From the NCBI GenBank assembly GCA_965153455.1, contig OZ234504.1, positions 8,928,001 through 8,992,000 on the forward strand: a stretch of DNA of 64,000 bases, read 5' to 3'. This document shows, one piece after another, positions 52,276 to 63,999 of the stretch. Positions within the stretch are counted from its first letter, which is position 1. Each line of letters starts with the position of its first letter. This DNA comes from Sphagnum compactum. Lineage: Eukaryota > Bryophyta > Sphagnopsida > Sphagnales. Under the pieces are notes generated by a model. It was not told the origin of the DNA and did not search any database. It saw only the letters and a list, made by a program, of their open reading frames with translations. The position numbers were made by a program, and so were the translations under genes.

Positions 52276-52689
52276 TACATATGTGTAAAAAAATCAAAAT
52301 ATTATACATTAGGGCTAGTTATTAACAATTTAAGGTTTTGGCGAATTTTATTTCACAAATAAAAATTTCAATATTATTAAAAAATCATTTTTCTTTTTAA
52401 TCAACAATATATTCAATTAAAATATTGAAATTTTGGCAAATAAAATATTTTTAAAACTATTTTATTGGGGAATTCTTTTGCAATTTTTTATAAATGTAAA
52501 TTAAAAAAACACAAGAAATGAAGCAAAAATGAACAAAAATTTGAGGACACTAAAATTTCAAAACATATCCCACCTTCTTTTGGGATATAGTAAAAATTAG
52601 TAAATTAATATCAATAGTTAGTATTCTTCATTATTATCACTATAATCAATATTCTAAATATTAACAATAATAGTTCATTATTATGAAAT

Positions 52690-53130
52690 TAATATTTTGT
52701 ATATTATAATTTTCTATAATAATATTAATTATGTTAGTAAGATAGTAAGTTACATTAAAGCTTATAAATACCCTTAACTTAGGCTATAATTACTAATGGA
52801 AACTACGCATAATAACATTACAACCTTATTACTTATTACAGGTATGCATAATTATTATAATTTTATTATAATTATAATAACTAGTGCTACTACCTATCAA
52901 TAAATATTATTATTGATATGAGTAGTTGTATTAAGTATTATGAATATTTTTTTCAATGATATTAATATTAATCATTAGAGGTTATCACAATTATTTTAAT
53001 TATTAATTATAAGTAATAATAATAATTACTATTATTCTATAGTTATTACTATTATATTAGTTATGTTAGTATACTTATGGTCAATATGTTACACTAGCTT
53101 ATAAATACCCTAACTTAGACTAGGGAACAA
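52690..53130 (+). repeat. Local direct duplication in AT-rich DNA
   Basis: A segment with ATTATGTTAGTA, a GTTACA word, GCTTATAAATACCC and TAACTTAG at about 52.73-52.79 kb recurs in the same order at about 53.06-53.12 kb, about 330 bp away. Confidence 0.5.
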
Positions 53131-53339
53131 TATTATAATATTTAAAAAATTGATTATTATGGTAAATATTAGTTATTAAAATCATTAATAATATTATTAT
53201 CTATTATCTATGATCATTTATAATTTATTTCATATAACTAGTAGTTAAACTAAGTTAATATAACATAGGCACTAAATAGTAATTGCATGTCACCCACAAT
53301 TAAATTGGCCATGTTTGCAAATAAATTATTTATCTCATA

Positions 53340-54038
53340 TGTTTTGTTTTTCATCCAATTTGGTGCATTATATTTGTTCACATACCAAATGTCAAAAAGG
53401 ATGAACCAATGAAAGAAGTTCAACCCTAAAGTTTAAAGTAAAAAAATCATGTATATTCCATAAATGGAAAGGTTGCATTATTTTAAACCTCCCCACCTAC
53501 CCTAGGCTTACCTTCTTACCTTTAAGTGCCACGTGTTAACATTTTATTAACCTTACATTGGACGATCCAAATTGAATCAATTAATTAATTAAAAACCAAA
53601 TGAGTCTAAAAATACAATGTGTCACCATATAAATGGCCTTTTAAATTGGACACATGTCAAATGGTCTATGATGTGCCACATGTCATCATCTAGCAGCATA
53701 AACTTTGACGATTGAGATTTTTTTTTGAATTTGTTTTTTGAAAACATGAAAAATAATTAAGAGTGACACATGTTCTCAAGCAATTTGCCCAATCTTAACA
53801 CATTTGTCACACATCAATTAATTAGATTGTAGTTGCAAGCATAGTTACAACTAAATGAATTGTATGGATGAATGTTTATTTCATACCATATATACATGTT
53901 ACATACATACCGTCAGATGCAACCAAATGTCATGTGCAACTTGTCGTAGGCAACTACACAAACTTTAGTTGCATGTGTCACTTGCAATTGAAAATCACCT
54001 ACAAATGATAATTGCAAAAACCCATTTTTTTACTAGTG
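53340..54038 (-). mobile_element. CACTA-like transposon end, copy A
   Basis: Read on the minus strand from 54038, the block starts CACTAGTAAAAAAATGGG, like the terminal repeats of plant CACTA (En/Spm) elements. It is followed by several copies of a TGCAACTA/TAGTTGCA-type subterminal word. Further in, a GTGGCACTT...AGG-rich stretch and a CCTAAAG-type stretch match the block at 56.58-57.2 kb in inverted orientation. No transposase is readable, so it is a non-autonomous or decayed end. A second cluster of GCAACTA words at about 51.55-51.68 kb may mark the other end, with an AT-rich interior of about 2.4 kb. Confidence 0.5.
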
Positions 54039-54039
54039 T

Positions 54040-56576
54040 AGTTTTCAAAATTAACAATGTTATCTTCACTATGGTCATCAAAATTGGATGATGTAAAATC
54101 TCATTTTTCATTTAATTCTTCTTCATTAGTTTCATTAGCAAATGAGCTATTCACATCCTCATCAACATGTGTGAATTTAGTGCTCTCTATTAGCATGTTG
54201 AATTCTTAAAATGTATTTGTTTGATGTCTTATCACTCATGGAATTCATCAAATTCACAAAAATAAACTCACATCCTTTTCATTCATGACCTCATTCCTTC
54301 ACTTTAATGCAACATTGTTGTAAGCCATCATGAGAAGAAATAAAATGGTTAAAATAAATTCTGATAAAAACGGACATATATTTATAAAGATCAATTAACA
54401 TGGAATTGGAGAATTCAAAACCATTTTATGTGGCATGGAAATCAACATTTCCCCATTGTGTGATTTGCAAAATTCCACATAACCATCTTTTTCGAACTAT
54501 TGGTCAAGGAAACCATTTCCATTTGATCCAATTATCTATTGTTTCTAATACTAGAGACAAATTTTTGTTGTAAGATCTTTGCACATGTACATCACAATGC
54601 CATTACCAATTGGATGTAATAACAAGTGGCTTTAATAATTAAAATAAAGATTGAATGTGTTCAAAGACAATACAATTTATTTTTCTCAACAATTGTTCAC
54701 AGTTGGGTTTTCATTGATGAACGCCCTCCTATGATGGAACTGTTTTTCTTTTTAATCTTGACATGTCATCATATGTTGGTGGTCATTGAAGAACACCTTG
54801 TATTAGGTTTTTTTTTTTGTTTTATTATTTTTCAAAGAATATTCATTGTGAAAAGTATGCCTTGCCCACCCTACATGTTCATGCACGTACCTACTAGCAA
54901 CCCCTACATCATAAAGCCATTAATTTTTAACCCTACATGTTTGTACATTTATTTAACAATAACCTTTACATATTACCAACTAACATTTAAATATTGTGTA
55001 ACATGTAAATATTGTGTACACATACCTATTGTGGCCATTTTTTTTTCTGTTCAATAATGTTTTGATTACAAATGAAAAAAGTTATGTCATTGCCTTTATC
55101 TATTTAAGGATCAAAATATATCATTAATTTTTCAATGTAATCAATAGTTTTTGGGGAAACAAAATAACAAATGTAACACAAAATTAATGTTTGAAACTTT
55201 ACCTTATTAAAATGTGTGCAAACACAATTTAGTCAACTAAAATGACAAGTTAAATTGAAAATCCATTAAAAATTTTAATATTTTTAATATATATAAATTA
55301 ACTCATGAAATATTTAAGCATGAACCTGCATAATAAAACTAGCCCCATCATTTTTCTTTAGAAGAAATTAAAGACAATACTTATTCATTATCTCAAGTTG
55401 TAAAAAAATGTAATAATATGTATCAAGGTATAAGTGTTATACACATTTATGTATAAAATCATTTGATGTTTAAATATATAATACTTTTTTCTGATATTTA
55501 CATTAGGATTCCATTAAATTAAATATTTTAATATCTATCATTTTCCATGATAAAACAATATGAGCACATGAAGATATTGTGATATTAACATGCATATCCA
55601 AATGCAAATTTGTAAAAATCTGAAAATATTACGTAAATTTCTACCATAAAAATGAAAATATACATAAAACTTACGAATAATTGACATGGCTACAAAATTC
55701 ATACCTCCAAAAAATCTAATACAGAATAGATGGACGACCCATAATTTCGCACATGAACACTTTGAGTAGCAAGATAAGGGAACCAATGATTCACTTTGGT
55801 TTAAAATCATGAAAACAAAGTTATTGAACCTCATTTTAAAACTTTCACAAGTATGGTTATGAAAAATACTCATTTTGATTATTAAAAATCCAATTTAAAC
55901 AATTTGATTATAATTAATCAAAAAATTAATTGTTGAAAAACTAACTAGCCACAAACATTTGTCAAACCAAAACACACACTCAAATATTACAACAACACAT
56001 ATATTGAATCTTTAAAATTTTCAAATGTTAGTTATAAATTTCAAATGTAATCTTGTAAATTGTTTCATGTAGCATGTCAGGCCATTAACAATGAACACAC
56101 ATCATGAAAATTTTCTATTCTAGCTTTTTTTCACCCCAAATGGAAAATTCCCAATAAGAACATTTGAATCTTCTGATCAAATTTTTACAAGTTTTAAATG
56201 AGCCTTAGTTTATGTGTGGAACATCTTTTACAAATAGATCGTGAGCTAACTCAAGAAGGTCTATTTGCATGATGATTTTTCCTCCTTTCATTTTTTTTTT
56301 GGATACATGCAATGAGACAAATTTTTTGATAATGTTAAGTTCCACATCAAGTTCTTCATGGGTGATGTGAACATTTTTTTATATGTTCGCATTATTACAT
56401 GTCTTTTATTACATAGAATTTGTCATGATGCAAATGAAAGTCCACAAATTGAAACAAAATGTGTGGGAAGAGAATTACTTAGAATTTTTTTAGGTCTTAT
56501 TATTGACCAATTTTTTTTTTTTGAATTTTTTTTCTTCATATTTCAATTATCCTTGTCAATTTAAACAAATGTCATA
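54040..56576. other. Spacer between the two inverted CACTA-like ends
   Basis: AT-rich DNA with no gene. A 143-codon open frame at 54626-55057 begins at a non-ATG codon and has no family signature. Confidence 0.5.
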
Positions 56577-57200
56577 TACTATGAAAAAATTGTTGTTTTG
56601 CAACTAGGTTTTAGTTGCAATTTTGAATTGTAATGACCATTTACAATTCAATGTATTTATATAGTTGAATGTTATGTGACAAGTTGCAAGAGTTGCAACA
56701 ATATCATTCATTGTATATGAATTTGTATACATGTGCAACTTGTGCAACTATGTTGCAATTTGATCTTTGCAACTACTATGGCACTCCATTGCAACGTTAT
56801 GTAATTAAGTTGCAACTACTATGCCACTATTTTGTAACTATTGTGCAATTAAGTAGGCAATGGTGTGTTGATGTGCTGACAAATCATTGATGGACAAGTG
56901 GCTATTAATTTTATTTCAATATTTAATTTTTTAGTATTTTATTTAGATCATTCAACTTAAAATTGATAAGATGTTGACATGTGGCACTTAGATGAATAGG
57001 TTAGTAGGCTTAAAGTAGGTAGACATTACTATCTACATTTATGTTTGGTAGGTAGGGAGTTAGGCCTAGGTAGATAGGTAGGTAAACATAGGTTAGGTAG
57101 GTAAGTCATTTGGGATAATCTTATTTTATTTTGTGTTTAATCTTTAGGGCCAAACCTTCTTTTATTGGTTTATTCCAAATGTCATTTTTTTTTAAAAATG
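56577..57200 (+). mobile_element. CACTA-like transposon end, copy B (inverted relative to A)
   Basis: It starts TACTATGAAAAAATTG, a diverged form of the terminus of copy A. Then come at least eight TGCAACT/AGTTGCA words between 56.60 and 56.84 kb, in the manner of En/Spm subterminal binding repeats. After these, ACATGTGGCACTTAGATG and a GTAGGTAG-rich stretch match copy A reversed. The outer part (ATTGGTTTATTCCAAATGTC) also has its counterpart in A. Confidence 0.5.
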
Positions 57201-58170
57201 CATTCAAATATTATATATTTTACAAATTTGAAAAGTAGGAAATACAATATAAGATGAAAAAAAATTAGTTGCAACCCACTTATAACTACTACAAAACTAG
57301 CTAGTGAATAAACATTTAAGCTCTTAAAGAACTTCAAACCCTAATACATTATCTTTTACATCCAAATGCAAAAGGTCTTTTTCCGACCTCGATTTGGTGC
57401 ACCTATAGCCATTTAGGTTGCTCAAAAATGACATAAAAATGAAAAAGTTATGGTTGTAAAGACTAAACAACATTAATGTTTGGTCGCCGATTTAATTCAC
57501 ACTTTAAGATTTAACACATTCGTCTTCTTCATAATTCTTTTATGTTGCTCCTTTACCTATGGAGCTCAAGTTATGAATGTAGATCTTAACTTGGAACACC
57601 TATATAACACTTTAGATCATTAAAAACGAACAAGAGACAAGAAAAATAAAAGGCTTAAAAAAAATGATTTCAACACTATGTGATTTTTGACATGCTTTGT
57701 GTTTCATTTATGTTGTTCATTTGGTTTTGGAATTGAAACATATAATATAAAATTTACCTTGGTGTTCCCATGATGTTTTACATCACACCAAAATAAACAA
57801 AAAATCAATAAAAATCCAAAATTGTTCAATCATTTCCTACCAATCAGTGATGGGTGAATATACCTTAACATAATTTATATATTAAATATATTAACTATTA
57901 ATTTAGAATATATATATAAATGTATAATAATATTATTATTATTATTATCATTATCATTATTAAATATTCATATTTATATTATTTATTGAATTATTAAATT
58001 AATAGTTAATAATTGGGTAATTGCACAAAAACCCAATGTAATATTTGTAAAGTAATTGCAAATAAGTTGTTAATGAAAGTTCCATTTATTGCAATTGTAT
58101 TATAGTTGTCATATGTGATTCATGTGCAACTTGTTAATAAAGTCAAACATGGGAAAGATAATTTGCACAC
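57200..58170. other. AT-rich intergenic DNA upstream of the APD-like copy
   Basis: No gene. An (ATT)n-like run lies at about 57.92-57.96 kb. Confidence 0.5.
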
Positions 58171-58219
58171 ATTTCACACAGAATCATCATCCAATTCAGT
58201 CCTATTGTTACATCATTGT

Positions 58220-59783
58220 TGTTCTTTCAGCTGCTTGTAGATCTCCATTTTTACAAATGAATATTGCATCCACTTTGAGTCCGCAGTGTTGCTATGGATG
58301 CTTATCAGCCTGTATGGATCTCAAGTCTTGGAGATGGGATTATTTTATTCGTGGGTCCTGAAGGCTAGTCCTTTGTTGGTGAAGGAGATCAAGGTTGGTG
58401 AGCATTTGCTAATTGCTTATGAATCCAATGCACATGTGCCATGTTTGCATGTGTTTTATGCTCAGAGTTGTGGTTTGAAAATGGTTCAATTGCTGGGGGT
58501 TCTTAATGTTGGACCATCTTGCTGAGTATCATCATCAGTATGGTGCTTTTATGTGTGTGAGCGTTCAGGTTCAGAATCTTGGAGAGCCTGGTCCAGTTGT
58601 GACTTCATTTGCAAAGCATCCAGGTTATGGTCATCCATTCATTTCAGACGAAAGATTTAATGTGACAGTCAATCCATGGTTCCACCAGGCATGTATCTCT
58701 CTGCCATAGTTTCTGTTTGGATTTTGTATTGGACTCTCCTGCTTTTCTTATATTATGGTGGGCAATTGAAATCACTTTGCATTCATCTGATCTTAAGCAG
58801 AATCTGATGTGCTAGTTGTTTTTAATTATCTGCAGCGATATGGATTCTGGCTGAACAAAGGCTCATCTTTGACTCTCATATACAATGTGAAAGACTCTTG
58901 GGAAGATAGCCTGGTGCTGGCAATTGTCAGAGGTGAAAAGACTGTTATCTTCTTTCAGTTTGTTTGAAGGCAGAGCATTCGATCATGTTACCCATGCACA
59001 GTGCTGGTTGATAGTCAAATTGTAGATGCAGCTGTGGCGAACTCCAATGACAAGGTGTATTGCCTGTGAAAAATTCATGTCATCTATTATTGACAAATGA
59101 ATGTCATTTGGTTTACTGTTGCAGGTGAAGATATCTATCAGGAATGGACAAAGGATCCAAGTAATGCTCAATTAGTATCAGCATGGAAGCGGATTTATGG
59201 TAAGACATTCATTCAGGAAGTCTCCTAGAGCACACGGGATGAAGTTGTATATGTTTGTTCAGCTAATTGCCAATCTTTGTATGACCGATCAGAGCTCAGG
59301 TTTGGTGGGTTGGGAGTCTTTCATCAAACTTCTGTGCTTACCTGCCTAGCAGCTGTGCACTGTGTGCTTGGATGCACCTAAGGACAGTTTCTTTGATCCT
59401 TGTGGCCATCGCTGCACATGTTACACCTGTGGCATGAGGTACCTACCCATGACCCAATGGCAACAAATGATTCCTTTTGCAGATGTTCTAGTTGTTTGCT
59501 GGTGGGGTTATAATCAGCTAGGACATGGGTAATTATCCGGCTGCATTTGCCCATGGCTCAGCAGTGCATGTTGTGAGTTCATTGTACTGTGATCAGAAAT
59601 CATCTGGACCACTGCTGTCGCACAAGGACAGTTTTGTTTCTCTTTAAGTTTTCTGTTTGGAGCTTGTGGGCTGACCATGAAACCATAACCGCTTGAATTG
59701 CAAGGATACAAAATGGAGACATTGCAAGATGTCCCATTTGCCGGGAAAATGTGCGTGCTGTCCGTAGGAATTATGACTCATAA
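58220..59783 (+). pseudogene. APD-type membrane RING E3 ubiquitin ligase, internally deleted
   Basis: Recognisable parts of an APD1-4-like ligase (Aberrant Pollen Development; endomembrane RING proteins). A membrane segment followed by YGSQVLEMG and LKASPLLVKEIKVGE lies at about 58.24-58.40 kb. In another frame, up to 58688, is FISDERFNVTVNPWFHQ; then 58836-58932 (RYGFWLNKGSSLTLIYNVKD), 59125-59199 (GEDIYQEWTKDPSNAQLV), 59350-59438 and 59705-59783. The last two join to a complete RING finger (CTVCLDAPKDSFFDPCGHRC, CYTCGMR, ARCPICREN) and stop at TAA 781-783. Between 59199 (phase 1) and 59350 (phase 0) the family's middle domain and second membrane segment, normally well over 100 residues, are missing. 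Only 150 bases remain and the phases do not match. The two N-terminal pieces also lie in different frames without an obvious intron. The 58688/58836 intron needs a GC donor. An unusual expressed isoform is not excluded. Confidence 0.65.
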
Positions 59784-60452
59784 AGCCTTAGAAGCAACAA
59801 TCTGGCTCTGGAGCCATCTTCCTTGAAAATTGCTTAAGTTTCGTGACTGTAAAGCATGTGAATGAGAAAATTGCTGATTTGGTGACTAAGGCATGCTTTT
59901 TTTCTGTTCTGTGATTGACGATAAGCAAACCATGGTCATCTTCTGAACTGGACAAATGAAAAAAGATGTGTCATTGCAGTGTAGATATCATCAATTTCTC
60001 CTAGCCTAGCTCATCTAATTATGCTGAAGCATTTTACAGTTAGTTAACGCTGTGATGACAACAATCTTAGACACTGGAAAATGCAACTGTGTCTAAGATC
60101 GTTGCAACATCTTCTAAATCTGTACAACTTCAGGTTTTGCCACCCTAGATAGACAGTTGTGTAATCTGTCCTATTGCCAATCTGAACTTGTCTACTTGGG
60201 ATTGACCATTTGTGACTTGTGATCTGCAATTTTTTATGATTGAGGTTTAGAGTTCCGAGGGGCATCAAGAGGAGATATCAACTCCGTGCGGAAATTGAAA
60301 CATGTTAGACACTAAATTCAACGCAGTTTGGGAGCGTACATTATAACGGATGAGCATTTCATAAAAATGGAACACTTACCCCAAAGACCGCACACCGGCC
60401 AAAGCCAGGTCTCGCCTATTTCAGGGAGAATGCCTCACTTGGATGGTATTAC

Positions 60453-60608
60453 CCCACTGATATTAAAGTTATCGGTAAAGTCATGGAAAGACAGTGCTGG
60501 GACACCACTGATATTAAAGTTATCGGTAAAGTCATGGAAAGACAGTACTGGGACCCCACTGATATTAAAGTTATCGGTAAAGTCATGCAAAGACAGTACT
60601 GGGACCCC
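60453..60608 (+). repeat. 51-bp minisatellite, three copies
   Basis: Units start ACTGATATTAAAGTTATCGG at 60456, 60507 and 60558, exactly 51 bases apart, and end in GACAGTxCTGGGACxCC. Units differ at only a few positions. Because 51 is divisible by three and the unit lacks stops in several frames, open frames on both strands run through it. Confidence 0.95.
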
Positions 60609-60779
60609 TCTGTTTCTCTATTCAGAGGGCACACCCTCCCATGCCGTGGCCACACATTGCAAGGCCATGGGAGGTACATGTATGTGTGCACTCTAAATAA
60701 AAATATGGAAAAACATGTTGTGAAACTAAGGGTGACTTTAGACAAAGGTCCAGGGACGAACTAATTCAAGCAATCTTAT

Positions 60780-61400
60780 TGGTCCAAAGCTTTAAATTGG
60801 CCCCAAGGCCTTTAGACAACGGTCCAAGACCAAAAAGTAGCAACTTGAGGCCAATATGGCACCTGTTTTGGAGGGAAAATCAAAAGACAGTGCTTAAAGG
60901 AAAGCTCCTGATTTAGAGAACCAAGAATCAGGCTAGGGACCAGGTACCTGCACCTACATTATTAATACATTCACCTTCTTGAATGAGCCCTTTCCCCCAT
61001 ATTCACTGCAAGACGCATCAAAGAAATGTTAAATTTGAACTCAGAGACCCAGACCCGCTTTACATTAGGAGTTAGGGCTGAAAAAACTTGGGCCAACTCT
61101 GAGCATTTTTTGCTTTTTGTCTGGCCCCAAGTTATTAATGAATGCTACAACATTGGCCACAAGGGTTGCAAATTGGCTTCCCATCAAATTTGATGTCCAT
61201 CAAATTTGATGGTATCCTTTTCTTCAGCCTTGGGGCCAATACAAGGCCATAAAATTCAACATTTATTAGTAACTTGGGGCAGATTGAAAAGATTTTTTCT
61301 TTCGTGGCCTTGACTACTACTAGTGTAATTTTGCACTTGGGGCTGATTTCAACTTTTGCACCAATAGGAATGCGTGATTTGAGTTGAACATCAGCCTCGA
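60780..61400. other. Region rich in GGCCCCAAG / CTTGGGGC words
   Basis: The words TTGGCCCCAAGG, TGGCCCCAAG, CTTGGGGCCAA, CTTGGGGCAG and CTTGGGGCTG recur on both strands across about 550 bp. This suggests a decayed inverted-repeat element. No gene or sharp boundary is visible. Confidence 0.35.
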
Positions 61401-61415
61401 CTCCTACTGTAAACT

Positions 61416-61614
61416 GGGCCTAAGAGCAGGTCCACAGGTGCTGGTTGGTCCAAGTGGGTTGCTAATAGCTATTATTGGTTACCAATCCTTTGCATTGTCA
61501 GTTTTAGTGTGGGGTTGGGGAAAACAAAAAAACAAAGGAACTAATCCTGGTTTTGGGAAATATTGTGTTTCATTGCAATATACTCAGAGCACCTGTGGAG
61601 CTGCTCTAAAGGAT
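61416..61614. mobile_element. Short MITE with about 27-bp terminal inverted repeats
   Basis: The left end (61416-61442) reads GGGCCTAAGAGCAGGTCCAC then AGGTGCT. The right end (61588-61614) reads AGCACCTGTGGAGCTGCTCT then AAAGGAT. Reverse-complemented, the ends match at about 22 of 27 positions. The element is about 199 bp, has no coding capacity, and its size and structure fit a miniature inverted-repeat DNA transposon. I could not identify a clear target-site duplication. Confidence 0.65.
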
Positions 61615-61699
61615 CATTCTAACTATAACAAAAAGATGTTTGGTCAAATGATTTCACTAGATTTTGAATGAATTCACTAATTTAAATAATTAGTTAAAA

Positions 61700-63130
61700 A
61701 ATCGTGAATTCCCTGGTCTAATGAATGAGGAGTAGTGAATTGCACCCACGTTTTCTAATAATTAGAAGCAAAACACAAAGCATTTGTAACTTGGTACCAG
61801 AATAGATGCTGGTTTGGTCAAGGCATAATATTTCTACCTCGTATACCAGATACAAATATTATCAGTGTTTTTCCTTCTCTCTCTTTTTTTTTTTTTTCAA
61901 TTTTGTGGTTTGTAAACTTTGTCAAGATTTTCCATTTATTGAGCATTTTTTTCTCGAATTCACACTTTCAAAACGAATTTTTCCCAATTTCTTCAAAACA
62001 AAATAATTTAGCCACAGTGCGAAAATTCACCAAGAGAAATCACTTTTTCTGAACACAATTTCTTTTGTTTTTCCACTCCAGATTTATTTGTTATGACCCT
62101 CCATGTAATTTTTCCTTCTCCTCAGGCCGCTCCAGTCATAGCCACTGGCCAGGGCGAACCAGCACCTACACTCACCGTCTTGAGCAAGGCCATTTTAGAG
62201 ACTGTTTTTGTCGATTCAGAGACTCTGATTTTGTCTAAGAGCATTTCCCATCCCAAAACTCGTAAACAACTCCTTTTATGTTAAAATAGACGAGTGTTTA
62301 ATGATCACTTGTCCGCACCTACAAACGTCATTAAAAAATTTCCCTTTAAATACTCAAAGACCATTTATGTCTTTACATCTGGACCAGTAATAGTCACTAC
62401 ATGTCCAAATCCAAAGTAGAAAAAAGCTTTTAAAGGGGTTAAAATGACCACTGCAATATCGACATCAAACAATAGGTTCATCCAACCAAGGCAAATTGAT
62501 CCCCACATTCGGATCATGGTAAAAATCGCAAAGCCCATTTAAATTGCTCATAAACATTCTAAATATTTAAAACATATCATTTTCTGTAGACAAAATAAGG
62601 GTGCCTAAATCCAAATCTATAATTTTTGGGGGCCTGATATGGCCATTTAATAATGCACTGGGTGAAATCAGCCAACAGCAGGAAACGTGTGGACCAATAT
62701 TTTCTGGGTGAGTTTTGAGATATAGCCCCAAGTGGCTATCATCATCCGTAAGAAGATTTAGTCAGATTTGGCTATGAGCTAAATAATGGCATTAGAAAAT
62801 CTTAAACATCTTTCTCTTATTTTTGGCTACCTACTTGAAAACCGCGTATGGAAATCTGACGATTTGTTTTTTGGATTTTGAATTTTGGCTATTGAGAATC
62901 TCAAAAAGCATTTGATTTTAGCACTTTTTTAATTTTGTGACTTAGTTTTTTTTTTGGCTATAGTTTTTTTGGTAAAAGAGAGGTCGTTGTGTGGATGTGA
63001 ACAAAAGTCGTGATGATAAGAATGGAGGAGACCAGAGGGAAAACGTAAAGCGCGTTTGACAAGTCTCAAGCTGACATTGCATGTTCCATCCTCAATTATG
63101 AGTAGAAAATAGAGACATGTGTCCCACAAA
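61700..63130. other. Intergenic DNA, no gene seen
   Basis: Mixed AT-rich sequence. The 62.1-62.3 kb segment is slightly GC-richer but has no splice chain or motif that I can support. Confidence 0.4.
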
Positions 63131-63138
63131 AGAAAGTA

Positions 63139-63378
63139 ATGAATTGTTCAGTGGCCAAGAAATCGGTAAAGCGCGGATGCTACAGTCTGAAGAGTCACGG
63201 CAAATCCCTTCTAGAAGTTTCTCGGGGAGGAGAAAATGAAGAAGAAGAAACATTTGTGAGAAAAGTCGAAAAAGGAGTAAGAAAAGAGAGTGGGAATTCC
63301 AGGGAGATCGTGAAGAGGAAAGGGGTTGATGTTCTTTGGAGAGATCTAGTGGAAAGATCAGCTTGCGAGAATCTGTGA
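63139..63378 (+). CDS. Hypothetical basic 79-aa open frame, possible first exon
   Basis: An ATG-started frame rich in Lys, Arg, Glu and Ser, with REIVKRKGVDVLWRDLVERS near its end. I do not recognise a family. Its second half is repeated 206 bp downstream with amino-acid-level similarity (see the tandem duplication). It may be a small gene, a first exon of a gene continuing beyond the window, or chance coding in a purine-rich repeat. Confidence 0.25.
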   Translation: MNCSVAKKSVKRGCYSLKSHGKSLLEVSRGGENEEEETFVRKVEKGVRKESGNSREIVKRKGVDVLWRDLVERSACENL

Positions 63379-63670
63379 TGTGACAGACACGCATCATACC
63401 ATGTGTATGCTATTGGGATGGCAGAGGATTTCTAGCAGGTTTTATGAGAGCTTCTTCTTCTGTGAGAAAAGTCGAAAAAGGAGTAAGAAGAGAAGAGTGT
63501 GAGAATTCCAGGAAGTTCGTGAAGAGGAAAGGGGTTGTTGATGTTTTTTGGGGAGATCTAGTGGAAAGATCAGCTTAGCTTGCGGGAATCTGTGATGTGA
63601 GGGACACCCATCATACCCTGTGAATGATATTGGGATGGTAAAGGATTTGTAGCAGGTTTTATGAGACCAA
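63254..63670 (+). repeat. 206-bp tandem duplication
   Basis: Copy 1 (about 63254-63459) and copy 2 (about 63460-63670) both start TGTGAGAAAAGTCGAAAAAG. They share GGGAATTCCAGG/GAGAATTCCAGG, GTGAAGAGGAAAGGGGTTG, GAGATCTAGTGGAAAGATCA, ATCTGTGATGTGA and AGCAGGTTTTATGAGA, with small indels. Confidence 0.85.
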
Positions 63671-63691
63671 AAGGTTACGAGATAAATATTT

Positions 63692-63999
63692 ATGAGAGCA
63701 GTGAGCAAAAGGCATTTCAGTAGTGTGAAATATGAGAAATTCATATGGCCTCAAGCGAAAAGGAGTTGATCTTTCACAAGGGCCACCAAAAAGAAAGAGA
63801 GATGTTGTGCAGATACCTGCTGCAAATGAGACACCTTTGGTCCCCACTGAAAATGCTCCTTCAAGCTCTGGATGGCACAGCAATGTGGTGCTTCTTCTTG
63901 ACCTTACGATGAGCTTTCTTTGCACAGTTTTTTCTTGGGCTTTCCCAAGTTACATGTTGAAGTTTGATTCTTTGCTTTTTTTAATTTTGTTTGGGTGTT
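63692..63999 (+). CDS. Hypothetical open frame at the right edge (3' partial)
   Basis: From the ATG at 63730 the frame stays open to the window end: MRNSYGLKRKGVDLSQGPPK, a KRKR basic patch, then VQIPAANETPLVPTENAPSS and a hydrophobic stretch. The codons up to about 63.90 kb look more protein-like than the surroundings (Pro/Asn/Ser spacing, basic patch). The NSxxxKRKGVD words resemble those in the two upstream repeat copies, so the three may be related. No family is recognised. The true exon boundary could be an acceptor such as TTTCAG at 63714-63719. Confidence 0.25.

Noticed and set aside
54626-55057. 143-codon frame in AT-rich DNA
   Set aside because: Non-ATG start, hydrophobic composition dictated by T-rich sequence, no domain.
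59440-59700. Open frame inside the last intron of the APD-like copy
   Set aside because: The RING finger is completed only by removing this segment (GMR to IQNGDIARCPIC).
60328-60764. Repeat-containing open frames on both strands
   Set aside because: Explained by the 51-bp minisatellite, whose length is a multiple of three.
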